Made by a program: the position numbers and the translations under genes
Part shown: positions 24,704-32,102 of the stretch, one piece after another
Layout of the letters: each line of letters begins with the position of its first letter
How positions within the stretch are numbered: position 1 is the stretch's first letter
Notes under the pieces: generated by a model
The model's input: only the letters and a program-made list of their open reading frames with translations
Database searches by the model: none
Told to the model about the DNA's origin: nothing
Assembly: GCA_023249405.1 (NCBI GenBank)
Contig: JAHFCR010000034.1
Location: forward strand, 1 to 32,102
Direction of reading: 5' to 3'
Source: Peptococcaceae bacterium
GTDB lineage: Bacteria > Bacillota > DSM-12270 > Thermacetogeniales > Thermacetogeniaceae
Length of the DNA: 32,102 nt

Positions 24704-24777
24704 CCGGCGCCGTCCGGCGCCGGCAACGGGTAGTGGCAGATAGTGCCAGGTAACCGCTCACCTGGCGACATGTCGCC
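24704..24777 (+). promoter_or_regulatory. Cluster of four overlapping hairpins upstream of the PIG-L gene
   Basis: Four perfect inverted repeats occur in 74 bp: CCGGCGCCG-TC-CGGCGCCGG (24704-24723), TGGCA-GATAG-TGCCA (24734-24748), GCCAGGT-AACCGCTC-ACCTGGC (24745-24766) and GGCGACATGTCGCC (24764-24777). The second and third share 24745-24748, and the third and fourth share 24764-24766, so neighbouring stems exclude each other. This is the pattern of a switching leader or attenuator. It ends 5 bp before the TTG at 24783. There is no U-tract and I do not recognise a known riboswitch. Confidence 0.5.
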
Positions 24778-24782
24778 TGCAG

Positions 24783-26336
24783 TTGCTAAATTATTTACCT
24801 GCGGCTGCGTGTGATATATTAATAGTGCAATTTGGGATACTGGTGGCGGTGATCATATTGGCAGAAAAATTCAAATTCCTACGCTCCTTCTTTCATTCGA
24901 GGACCGTCCTCAGCATGGCAGGACTGGTCATGCTGGCTATCCTGCTGTCCGGATTGACTATCTGGGGAGTGGACCGGCGGGTGATCCCCCCGGGAACGAT
25001 CAGTGAACTGCAGGTGCCGGCAGCCGGCAGCCGTCTGCTGGTGGTATCGCCCCACCCGGACGATGAGAGCCTGGGCGCCGGCGGCCTGATCTCCGAGGCT
25101 CTGGCCCAGGGTGATACGGTCAAGGTGGTCTTTGTAACCAACGGGGATGGCTTCCATTACGGAGTGGAAAGGATCGACCGCCAGCTGCGGCTGCAGCCGG
25201 CCGACTATCTGAACTACGGGCAGGAGCGGCAGCAAGAATCCCTGGATGCCCTGCGCAGGCTGGGAGTCAGGCCGGAAAACGTCGTTTTTCTGGGCTTCCC
25301 GGACCGTGGCGTGGCTCAGATCTGGAAATACTACTGGGACCCGGGCAGGGCCTTCACCTCTCGCACTACCGGCAAGTCTGCAGTCCCCTACCGGCTGGCC
25401 CTGAATCCTGGCGCTCCCTACAACGCCCCTGCACTTATGGGCAGCCTGGAACAGGTGATCAGGGATTACGGCCCCACCGAGATCTTTGTCACCGACACTT
25501 ACGACAGCCATCCGGACCATTGGGGCTCAGGGGCCTTCACCCTGGCGGCAGCCGCCCGGGTGCAGGCCGATGAGGCCAACTTTCGCCCTTCCATCTATAC
25601 ATTCGTCATCCACAGCGGCACCTGGCAGTTGCTGCCGGTGCTGGAGCGGGATAAGGCCCTGCTGCCGCCCGGTTACTTCCTGGCTCTGGGCAATCCCTGG
25701 TACAAACTGCTCCTGACCGCAGGGGCGCAGGTCAAAAAGAAGGATGCGATCAGCGCCTACCATACCCAGGAGGTGGTGATGCCCTCCTTTCTGGCCAATT
25801 TCGAGCGGCCGAACGAGCTTTTCTGCCGGCTGAGCAACAAGCAGGTGACCGGCTTGAGCCCTGCCAACCTATCCGGCAGCAGAGTCATTGATTGGCCGGG
25901 TTCGGCCCAGTTCGCCTATAATCCTGCTGCCGACCCCGTCGATAGAAACAAGTCTCAGAGCAGTGACCTGAAATCTGCTTCCATCGGCCAGTCCGGCAGG
26001 AACCTGTTTCTGCAGTTGAACACGGTGGCGGTAGAGCGCTTGGTGACCTACGATGTCAGCATCTATCTGGTTCCAAAGAGTGGCGCCGCGCCGGTGCGGC
26101 GCTATAGCTTGAGGGTCAGTCCCGGCAAGAGCCGTCTCCACTGGCTGGACAGTCCACAGGGCTACGACACCGGGACAGCGCGGCTCTGGAACCATGGCAG
26201 CCGGATCGAGCTATCGCTTCCGGATGCCTTACAGGCGGGGGACCGGTACCTGATGCTCAGCACCGATACCTACTTCAGCAGGCTGGTGCTTGGCCGGGTG
26301 CCCTGGAACATCATGCAGTTGCAGCCGGTGAGTTGA
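24783..26336 (+). CDS. Membrane-anchored PIG-L family deacetylase with C-terminal beta domain
   Basis: The 517-aa protein has one or two N-terminal membrane helices (residues 12-27 and 43-60) and then a PIG-L/LmbE domain with the zinc motif PHPDDE at 90-95 and the second metal motif HPDH at 243-246. The domain should face outside and remove acetyl groups from N-acetyl sugars. About 150 residues after the catalytic domain are unassigned and look beta-rich. The TTG start at 24783 has no Shine-Dalgarno sequence. A TTG at 24858 after GGCGGTGAT is an alternative, which would give a single-helix anchor. Together with the next two genes it forms a group of envelope carbohydrate enzymes. Confidence 0.85.
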   Translation: MLNYLPAAACDILIVQFGILVAVIILAEKFKFLRSFFHSRTVLSMAGLVMLAILLSGLTIWGVDRRVIPPGTISELQVPAAGSRLLVVSPHPDDESLGAGGLISEALAQGDTVKVVFVTNGDGFHYGVERIDRQLRLQPADYLNYGQERQQESLDALRRLGVRPENVVFLGFPDRGVAQIWKYYWDPGRAFTSRTTGKSAVPYRLALNPGAPYNAPALMGSLEQVIRDYGPTEIFVTDTYDSHPDHWGSGAFTLAAAARVQADEANFRPSIYTFVIHSGTWQLLPVLERDKALLPPGYFLALGNPWYKLLLTAGAQVKKKDAISAYHTQEVVMPSFLANFERPNELFCRLSNKQVTGLSPANLSGSRVIDWPGSAQFAYNPAADPVDRNKSQSSDLKSASIGQSGRNLFLQLNTVAVERLVTYDVSIYLVPKSGAAPVRRYSLRVSPGKSRLHWLDSPQGYDTGTARLWNHGSRIELSLPDALQAGDRYLMLSTDTYFSRLVLGRVPWNIMQLQPVS

Positions 26337-26373
26337 AAAAGTGTCGATACGCGAGGAGTCAGGAGGGATGAAT

Positions 26374-27231
26374 ATGGGCAAGCCGTGGGATGGAAAGCAG
26401 TTTTGGATCTGGGATCTTGACCAGTGCTCCGGGGGAGATGTGGGAGCGATTGTTGCCACAGCCCGCAGCACAGGTTTGTCTGGCCTGATCGTCAAGGCCT
26501 GGGACGGCTCCAACTACTGGAGCCAGATCGAAAAAGTTGTGGAGCCGGCCCGGAAGGCGGGGCTGGTGGTGGGCGCCTGGGGCTACAGCTATGGACAGAA
26601 TATTCAGGGAGAGGCCGGGGCCATGCAGCGGGTGGTTGCCGCCGGCCCCGACTGACTGGTGATCGACGCTGAGATCGAGTATGAGAGCGCCACCGGGAGG
26701 ACGGCGGCAACCGCTCTGTTTGATGCCCTGGGGGCAGCCTCGTTTTCCAGCGTCCTGCTGGCATACACCACCTTCGCTCTGCCGGAGTATCACCCGCAGT
26801 TTCCCTACGATCTCTTCTCCAGGCACTGCCAGGTGGCCCTGCCCCAGGTCTACTGGGGTGACATGGGCATGGCGCCGGACGCTGCCCTGCAGCGCTGCCT
26901 GTCGACTCATGCCGGTTATGGACTGCCTGTAGCCCCGGTGGGGCAGAGCTACGGGGCGGTAACCCCGGCGGAGATCCTGACCTTCGGGAATATCGCCGAG
27001 TCGTCACAGGTGCCGGGGATCAGCTTCTGGAGCTGGCAGCACGCCACGGGCGCCATGTGCGAGGCGATCAGGAAGGTCTCTCTGGAAGGCCGGGATACCC
27101 ATGCCAGTGATTGGGCCAAAGCAGCTTGGGACAAGGCGGTTAACAAAGGGGTCTTAGACGGGACCCAGCCACAGGGCACAGTGACCCGGGAGATGCTGGC
27201 AGTAGTCCTGGATAGACTCAAACTGCTCTAG
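26374..27231 (+). pseudogene. Glycosidase-like (TIM-barrel lysin type) gene with an in-frame TGA
   Basis: Two pieces are in the same frame on either side of a TGA at 26653-26655, with no other defect over 285 codons. The N-terminal part has WDGKQFWIWDLDQCSGG, GLIVKAWDG and GLVVGAWGYSYG. The other side begins LVIDAEIEYE, a beta strand ending in acidic residues as in GH25-like lysozyme and related barrels. Further blocks are LPQVYWGDM and ISFWSWQHA. The last 45 residues (DWAKAAWDKAVNKGVLDGT...VTREMLAVVLDRL) match the SLH-like tail seen in lysins and S-layer proteins. ATG 26374 is 6 bp after AGGAGGG. The stop could be a TGG-to-TGA mutation in an original PDWLVIDAE. Readthrough or selenocysteine is less likely. 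Confidence 0.75.
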
Positions 27232-27294
27232 CCCGTCCCTGTTATCGATCAGCGCCTCGCCCGGTATGGCTTTCTGTCGTAGCTTTCATAGTAG

Positions 27295-28233
27295 ATGGAG
27301 TGGTATTCGAATGTGGGGAAGATAAAAAAGCACTCATCGTTAATATTGCCGCTGTGCCTGGCGCTGGTCATGGTTGCCGGTTGCCGGCCGTCTGGCCGGG
27401 AGGGTTCCCAGCCGGCGGTTTCAGGAAACGTTTACTCACAGCAGCAGCCACCTTCAGTGCAGCAAGGCAGCGGCAGTTCCGGGCAGTATGCAGCCGGCAG
27501 CAGCCGGAAAAAGATCGCGCCGTACCGGATTATGGGTGTCTCCAACCGCCTGACCGCCAAAGAGCTGCGCAGCATGAACAGCTGGCGGGATGATATGGTC
27601 AGACTGGCCGCTCAAAACTCCGGAGAACTGTTCCTGAACGGGTCTCCGGAGCAACGGGCGGTCTGTCTGACTTTTGACGATGGTCCGGATGGTGTATTCA
27701 CCCCGAAGGTGCTGGATGCCCTGGAGAAGTATGGTGTGCATGGCAGTTTCTTCTGTATCGGTCAAAATGTGCACAGGTTCCCCGGAGTCATACGGCGGAT
27801 TGACCGGGATGGCAGTCTGGCGCTGAGCCATACGTGGGACCACGCCGACCTGAGCCGCCTCAGTGACCGGGCGATCAGGAACGAGATCACCCGGACCGGC
27901 GACGAGATCGCCGGCGTGATCGGGAAGCGCCCGGCCATCATGCGTCCGCCGTACGGAGCGGTCAACGGCCGGGTGATCGGCGACCTGCAAGGCGCTAACT
28001 ACAAGATTGTCATCTGGTCGATCGACACCCTGGACTGGTCCCAAAAGGATAAGGAGAACATTGCCCGGAACGTGCTGGACAATGTCAGGCCCGGAGAGAT
28101 CATTTTGATGCATTGCAACGCCGACCGGCAGGCCACGGTGGATGCCCTGCCGGAGGTGATCGCCGGGTTGCGGGCCCGGAGGTACAGCCTTTTGACCCTG
28201 TCCCAGATGCTCGGCATCCCTGCTTACCAGTGA
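27295..28233 (+). CDS. Polysaccharide deacetylase (NodB domain), lipoprotein
   Basis: The 312-aa protein has a signal peptide ending at a lipobox MVAGC (Cys30), then a Ser/Gln/Gly-rich linker to about residue 72, so the enzyme is tethered outside the membrane. The carbohydrate esterase family 4 motifs are complete: TFDDGPD (126-132), metal-binding HTWDH (179-183), RPPYG (217-221), DTLDW (244-248) and LMH (271-273). It probably deacetylates peptidoglycan or another GlcNAc polymer. ATG 27295 has no ribosome site. GTG 27313 follows GGAG and gives a more typical signal peptide (MGKIKKHSS...), so it may be the true start. The upstream neighbours are a PIG-L deacetylase and a lysin-like gene. Confidence 0.9.
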   Translation: MEWYSNVGKIKKHSSLILPLCLALVMVAGCRPSGREGSQPAVSGNVYSQQQPPSVQQGSGSSGQYAAGSSRKKIAPYRIMGVSNRLTAKELRSMNSWRDDMVRLAAQNSGELFLNGSPEQRAVCLTFDDGPDGVFTPKVLDALEKYGVHGSFFCIGQNVHRFPGVIRRIDRDGSLALSHTWDHADLSRLSDRAIRNEITRTGDEIAGVIGKRPAIMRPPYGAVNGRVIGDLQGANYKIVIWSIDTLDWSQKDKENIARNVLDNVRPGEIILMHCNADRQATVDALPEVIAGLRARRYSLLTLSQMLGIPAYQ

Positions 28234-28459
28234 TCGCCGGCATAAAACCGCAGGGGATGGTCTCCTGGCCCGGGTGCTAAGATGACGAAATCTGTTTTTT
28301 TAGTGTGATTGTAGCCAACCTATGGCAGGAAAATGTAATAAAACAGCGAAATATACAGTTATCGCCTAACACCATCAAAGTTTATTGGCCATTTTCATGA
28401 GAGGAAAATGTTCTTGAACACCTTCGAAGCGATCCTATCTTTCAAGGAGATTCCTGCCG

Positions 28460-28939
28460 GTGGACATCAGTATGCCTGTGATCACTCTGCTCATTCAAGG
28501 TATTCCGGAGCAGATCGGCCTGATATTGTTACTCTTTGTCTTGTTTGGGATGAAGCTGGAGTGGATGAAGATCGTTCCATTGGGCACAGGGTTGGCGGTG
28601 GCGGCCTACCTGGTGAGGCTGTTGCCGCTGGTGCCGGGCGAATCGATGATTATCATGATCTTTTTGGACGCGGCCGTCCTCAGTCGTCTAATCAGGCAAC
28701 ACAGTTATGCGAGGGTTCTTTTTACCGTGGTGGCCGGGACGGCGATCATGGACATACTGGAAGCGCTTAGCATTAATATCAGCTTCCCGCTGCTGCACAC
28801 CAACGCGGTCTTGGCCAAACAGCATCCCCTGATGTGGTCACTGCTCGGTCTGCCACATGTGATTGCCCTGTTCTTAATCGCCCTGGGAATTTATCGCTAC
28901 CAGCATTTCAATAAAGCGACACTGACTAGTAAAGCATGA
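28460..28939 (+). CDS. Small integral membrane protein of unknown function
   Basis: The 159-aa protein is almost entirely hydrophobic, with four or five membrane segments: LLIQGIPEQIGLILLLFVLFG, VPLGTGLAVAAYLVRLLPLV, MIIMIFLDAAVL, FTVVAGTAIMDILEAL and LPHVIALFLIALGIY. I recall proteins with an N-terminal IQGIPEQI-like stretch beside sensor kinases in Peptococcaceae, but no function is known to me. GTG 28460 follows AAGGAGA by 9 bp. Its stop overlaps the first possible ATG of the hybrid kinase (28936), and the preferred kinase start is 44 bp further, so the two are surely cotranscribed. A partner or sensor role in kinase signalling is inferred only from position. Confidence 0.7.
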   Translation: MDISMPVITLLIQGIPEQIGLILLLFVLFGMKLEWMKIVPLGTGLAVAAYLVRLLPLVPGESMIIMIFLDAAVLSRLIRQHSYARVLFTVVAGTAIMDILEALSINISFPLLHTNAVLAKQHPLMWSLLGLPHVIALFLIALGIYRYQHFNKATLTSKA

Positions 28940-28983
28940 TAGGCTGTGCCGGTGGATTTTCATTGCCGCCGGGGAGGACACGC

Positions 28984-31803
28984 GTGAAGCCGGACTGGCA
29001 GTCAAAGATCTACAACAGAACCATCGAGAGCATTACCGCCACTTACCTGATCAGCGTGCTGATCTGTATCTGGACATTTCTGGCCCTGGGAGTGCCCCGG
29101 AGTGCGTCATTCTCTCCGGTCATTGCCATCATCCTGGCCACTTCACTGTTTATCGCCTATGGGTCCGTGGTGGTTTTTTTCAATGAAACTCTAGAGAATT
29201 TCCGGTACCGCAGGCTACTGGATACGGCTTATATCATCCTGCTGCTGCTCCTGATCCTGGCCCTGGTCTTTTACACAGGCAATGCTGACAGCCCGGTACG
29301 CGTGCTGCTGCTGATTCCGGTGATCATCATGTCCGCTGCCCTGGACAAGAAGTGGGGCCTGGGCATTGCTTTGGCGATCGCCGTCTACTTGCTGGTCAGC
29401 AGCCTGCTCACCGATCGCAGCTATCCGAGCCTGCTTTTCCAATTGAACGGCATCTATGCCGGAGTGATCCTTCTTGTTGCCTGGCTGGTGGGGGGGTTTG
29501 CCGATGCGGAAAAGAGCGCCCGTTTGAGCCTGGCGGATCTCAACCAGGAATTGGAGCGGATGATCTCGGAGCGGACACGGGAGCTGGCCCTGGCGAACCG
29601 GAAGTTAGAGGGCAAGATCAGCGAGCGTTGGCAGGCAGAAATGCTGCTGCGGGAGAGCGAGGCCCGTTTCCGGTCCATATTTGAAAACGCCTCCGTAGGG
29701 GTGGCCATGCTTGATGGGGACTCTGTTTTTTTGATGGTTAACGATGCTTTCTGCAGTTTTTTGGGCTACCCGAGGGAGGAGATCCTGGGCGCCAGCCTGG
29801 AGCAGTTCATGCATCCGGAAGAGGTTGTTCCGAAAGCGGCCCCGCTCGGAAACGATTACCGCAGCTATGTGCTGGAACAGCGTTTTATACATAAAGACGG
29901 TGAGGTTGTCTGGGGCCGTTTGAATACTTCGGTGATCCGTGATCATCAGGGAGCGCCCCAGCATAAGATCGCCGTCTGCGAGGATGTCACCTCTTTAAAG
30001 ACCAAGGAGAGCGAACTCAGCGCCCAGAATCGGATCTACGATGTGATGCACAGCGCCCTGCAGGAATTCTCCCAACCGGGGCAATACTTGAAAGAGGCGC
30101 CCGCCCTGGTCGATCTGCACTCCTCCCTGCAGCTGGGCGGTTATGAGGATGTTGTGGCCTCCCGGATCATTGAGGTGGCACGGGAGATCACTGGCGCTAC
30201 CGCAGTGGAGTATTTTTCTTACGATGCGGATGAGCAGATCCTGAGCTTGACCAGCAGTGTCGGTATGCCGACCGAGATTTTCCAACAGGCCAAGGAGCTG
30301 CTCCAGTTTGCCCTGGACGAGGATCGGGGGATGGTCAACCTGGTAGCCCGGCAGCGCCGGTCATTGTACGTTCCTGAGACGTTGAGCGATCCCCTCTGGG
30401 TGAAGATGGAACCGGATATGCTATCTTGTTACATTGTGCCGCTCCATTACGGAGATATTCTGTTCGGCGCATACGTGCTCTTATCCGATCATGTCCATGG
30501 ATTTACCCAGCAGCAGCGGAGTATGGCCGATACCATGGCCTTCTATATCTCCACCGCCATGGAAAATGCCCGCCTGTTCGGCGAGGTGCAGCAGGCCTTT
30601 GAAAGAATCAACAGCATACAGCAACAGCTCCTGCAGTCTCAGAAGATGGAGGCGGTCGGCCAGTTGGCCGGAGGTATCGCCCACGACCTGAACAACCAGT
30701 TAACGGTGATTCAGGCGAGCGTTGACCTGAGTCTGAAGAACGCCCCCGAAGACAGCCCTTATAATAAAGCCTTCAGAAGGATCCGGCAGGCCTCGGAGAG
30801 GTCGGCCAACCTGATCAGGCAACTGCTGCTGTTCGGGCGCAAGCATCCCCAGTTCAAGGTGCTGATTGATCTTAACCAGAACATCAGCGAGCTTAAGGAG
30901 ATGTTGGAGCGCCTGATCGGGGAGGACGTGGCCGTGCATCTGGTCCTGGCGCAGGATCTCTGGGCGGTACGGGCCGACGCTACCAACATCGACCAGGTGA
31001 TCCTCAACCTGGCCATCAATGCCCGGGATGCCATGCCCCACGGCGGGGCGATCACCATCAGAACCGGAAATGTGGAGATCGACAAAGGTACCTCCTCCGA
31101 ATGTCCCGACGCAACCGGCAAATTTGTCTGCCTATCGGTAAGCGATACCGGCACGGGCATCGACCAACAGTATCTGCCGCACATCTTCGAGCCTTTCTTC
31201 ACTACTAAGGAACCGGGCAAGGGAACCGGGCTGGGGCTATCGGTGGCCTATGGGATTGTAGACGCCCACAGGGGCTGGATCGAGGTAGAGAGCATTGCCG
31301 GCGCCGGCAGCGCTTTTAAGATCTATATTCCTGCGGAAGTCCTGCAGGATGAGCCGGAAGACCTGGATATCGGCTTGTTGACTGGCCCCGATTTTCTCCG
31401 GGGCAGCGGCGAGAGCGTCCTCCTGGTAGAGGACGATCCGGATGTGGCTGCCCTGACCATGAGCTTGCTGGCGGAGCACGGTTACGCTGTGCAGGCGTGC
31501 CGGTCGGTAGCCGAGGCCCTGAGGACCTTTCAACAGCCGGGCGCCAGTTGGAAACTGGTGCTGAGTGATGTGGTCCTACCGGACGACGGGGGGATCAACC
31601 TGATCCGCCAATTGCGCTTGAAGCAGCCAGATCTGGAGGCGATCCTGTTCAGCGGCTACGGCGACGAGCGGGCTAACCTGGACCAGATCCAACGGGACGG
31701 GTTGCGCTTCCTACCCAAGCCATATACAGCGGTCGACCTGCTGCATCTGGTTTGGGAGACGATAGATCACGGAAAAGCGTTCAGCGACGCTACTGCTCTC
31801 TGA
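28984..31803 (+). CDS. Hybrid sensor histidine kinase/response regulator (PAS-GAF-HisKA-HATPase-REC)
   Basis: The 939-aa protein has about six membrane helices (residues 20-170), a coiled coil, a PAS domain (about 225-340, EARFRSIFENASVGVAMLD), a GAF domain (about 385-525), HisKA with LAGGIAHDLNNQL and His567, HATPase_c (N-box ILNLAINARDAMPHGG, GTGIDQQ, IFEPFFTT, GTGLGLSVAYG), and a C-terminal receiver with VLLVEDD (acidic pair 817-818), phospho-acceptor Asp862 in LVLSDVVLPDDGG, and Lys912 in LPKPY. Signal would pass from His567 to Asp862 and perhaps to an unlinked regulator. GTG 28984 is preferred because GGGGAGG lies at 28971-28977; ATG 28936 in the same frame has none. The short kinase at 21687-23195 is its close paralogue. 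Confidence 0.92.
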   Translation: MKPDWQSKIYNRTIESITATYLISVLICIWTFLALGVPRSASFSPVIAIILATSLFIAYGSVVVFFNETLENFRYRRLLDTAYIILLLLLILALVFYTGNADSPVRVLLLIPVIIMSAALDKKWGLGIALAIAVYLLVSSLLTDRSYPSLLFQLNGIYAGVILLVAWLVGGFADAEKSARLSLADLNQELERMISERTRELALANRKLEGKISERWQAEMLLRESEARFRSIFENASVGVAMLDGDSVFLMVNDAFCSFLGYPREEILGASLEQFMHPEEVVPKAAPLGNDYRSYVLEQRFIHKDGEVVWGRLNTSVIRDHQGAPQHKIAVCEDVTSLKTKESELSAQNRIYDVMHSALQEFSQPGQYLKEAPALVDLHSSLQLGGYEDVVASRIIEVAREITGATAVEYFSYDADEQILSLTSSVGMPTEIFQQAKELLQFALDEDRGMVNLVARQRRSLYVPETLSDPLWVKMEPDMLSCYIVPLHYGDILFGAYVLLSDHVHGFTQQQRSMADTMAFYISTAMENARLFGEVQQAFERINSIQQQLLQSQKMEAVGQLAGGIAHDLNNQLTVIQASVDLSLKNAPEDSPYNKAFRRIRQASERSANLIRQLLLFGRKHPQFKVLIDLNQNISELKEMLERLIGEDVAVHLVLAQDLWAVRADATNIDQVILNLAINARDAMPHGGAITIRTGNVEIDKGTSSECPDATGKFVCLSVSDTGTGIDQQYLPHIFEPFFTTKEPGKGTGLGLSVAYGIVDAHRGWIEVESIAGAGSAFKIYIPAEVLQDEPEDLDIGLLTGPDFLRGSGESVLLVEDDPDVAALTMSLLAEHGYAVQACRSVAEALRTFQQPGASWKLVLSDVVLPDDGGINLIRQLRLKQPDLEAILFSGYGDERANLDQIQRDGLRFLPKPYTAVDLLHLVWETIDHGKAFSDATAL

Positions 31804-31837
31804 TGGCTGATGCGCTCAAGCATGTTTGCGTAAACGT

Positions 31838-31863
31838 GTAAACGCCACGGTTCTTGCGTTTAC
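31838..31863 (+). terminator. Hairpin after the hybrid kinase, possible terminator
   Basis: GTAAACGC pairs with GCGTTTAC across a 10-base loop, 35 bp after the kinase stop. The left arm GTAAACG is also repeated just before it at 31830-31836, so two alternative stems are possible. There is no T-tract, so a factor-independent terminator is doubtful. Confidence 0.35.
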
Positions 31864-31994
31864 GGAAGGCGGAAGTTGCACTGGCGGAGGAAGGCGGCCG
31901 TTGCCGTGTTGTTGTATTTATGCGGCGTAGGGCAGGGCATGCTATAGTTGAATGAACGAGAGCTTTAAATTGCATATTACCAGGAGGTGCTGTG

Positions 31995-32102
31995 ATGGCC
32001 GATGCCGCAAACGAAGCCCGATATGAGAAGGCTACTTTTGCCGGAGGCTGTTTCTGGTGCATAGAATCGGCCTTCGATAACCAGGACGGCGTGATCGGGG
32101 TG
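31995..32102 (+). CDS. msrA: Peptide-methionine (S)-S-oxide reductase MsrA, N-terminal part
   Basis: The frame starts at ATG 31995 after AGGAGGTG at 31982-31989 and runs off the window after 36 codons. It contains TFAGGCFWCIESAF, the MsrA active-site motif GCFWC whose first Cys is the nucleophile, and continues to DGVIGV as in full-length MsrA. The enzyme reduces methionine-S-sulfoxide in proteins with thioredoxin as donor. The first ten residues are a short variable lead. Being truncated by the window end, it cannot be judged for fusion to MsrB. Confidence 0.93.
   Translation, partial: MADAANEARYEKATFAGGCFWCIESAFDNQDGVIGV

Noticed and set aside
24550-24782. Manganese (yybP-ykoY) riboswitch near mntH
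   Set aside because: The region has strong hairpins but I see none of the conserved loop sequences of that class, and the hairpins lie far from the mntH start on the opposite strand.
28261-28303. Terminator after the polysaccharide deacetylase gene
   Set aside because: A run of seven T is present, but the only adjacent stem is 4 bp (AGAT/ATCT), too weak to call.
28408-28770. 120-codon ORF overlapping the 159-aa membrane protein
   Set aside because: The overlapping GTG-started frame has a proper ribosome site and coherent membrane helices, while this frame gives a soluble low-quality product.
1-32102. CRISPR array, tRNA or rRNA genes, toxin-antitoxin or defence system
   Set aside because: No regularly spaced repeats, no cloverleaf or rRNA sequence, and no recognisable effector pair. 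The lone Uma2-like gene has no partner.

Overview
The window looks like chromosomal DNA from a Bacillota (Firmicutes), most likely a Clostridia/Peptococcaceae-type organism. The main reasons are an intact ctsR-mcsA-mcsB-clpC operon behind a textbook CtsR box, strong AAGGAGG-type ribosome binding sites, several TTG/GTG starts, and lipoprotein signal peptides. Most of the DNA is GC-rich. About 440-4400 is conspicuously AT-rich and looks acquired. All identifications come from reading motifs; no database search was run.

Region 1 (1-10.2 kb) is a surface or exopolysaccharide locus. It starts with the tail of a possible DUF362 protein. The AT-rich island follows: a UbiA-family polyprenyl-phosphate phosphoribosyltransferase-like protein, a GmhB-like HAD phosphatase, and a CsaB-like polysaccharide pyruvyl transferase on the opposite strand. 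A related 58-nt repeat brackets the first two genes, and the downstream copy lies just after a group II intron domain V-like motif. GC-rich genes then resume: two GT4 glycosyltransferases, a SAM methyltransferase, a membrane polyprenyl glycosylphosphotransferase that would start repeat-unit assembly, and a UDP-sugar 4-epimerase-like SDR. Together these could build, modify and prime a lipid-linked glycan.

Region 2 (10.2-16.7 kb) has a Uma2-family nuclease-like gene, the CtsR-controlled protein quality-control operon (repressor, McsA adaptor, McsB arginine kinase, ClpC unfoldase), a terminator, and a small histidine-rich YmaF-like protein. A 185-bp spacer with a dispersed repeat separates mcsA from mcsB.

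Region 3 (16.7-24.8 kb) has a two-gene RND efflux operon on the minus strand, a cold-shock protein, a membrane histidine kinase, and an Nramp metal transporter. A chain of overlapping, mutually exclusive hairpins lies upstream of the next gene.

Region 4 (24.8-32.1 kb) holds three envelope-carbohydrate genes: a membrane-anchored PIG-L deacetylase, a glycosidase-like gene interrupted by an in-frame TGA, and a lipoprotein NodB deacetylase. After them come a small membrane protein and a large hybrid sensor kinase that is a paralogue of the region 3 kinase. The window ends inside msrA.

I found no tRNA, rRNA, CRISPR array, complete insertion sequence or replication origin. No clear new defence-type system is visible. 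The best leads are the intron-like remnant around the AT-rich island, the UbiA-HAD pair, the hairpin cascade, the six-repeat His protein, the kinase paralogues related by a domain excision, and the single in-frame TGA.
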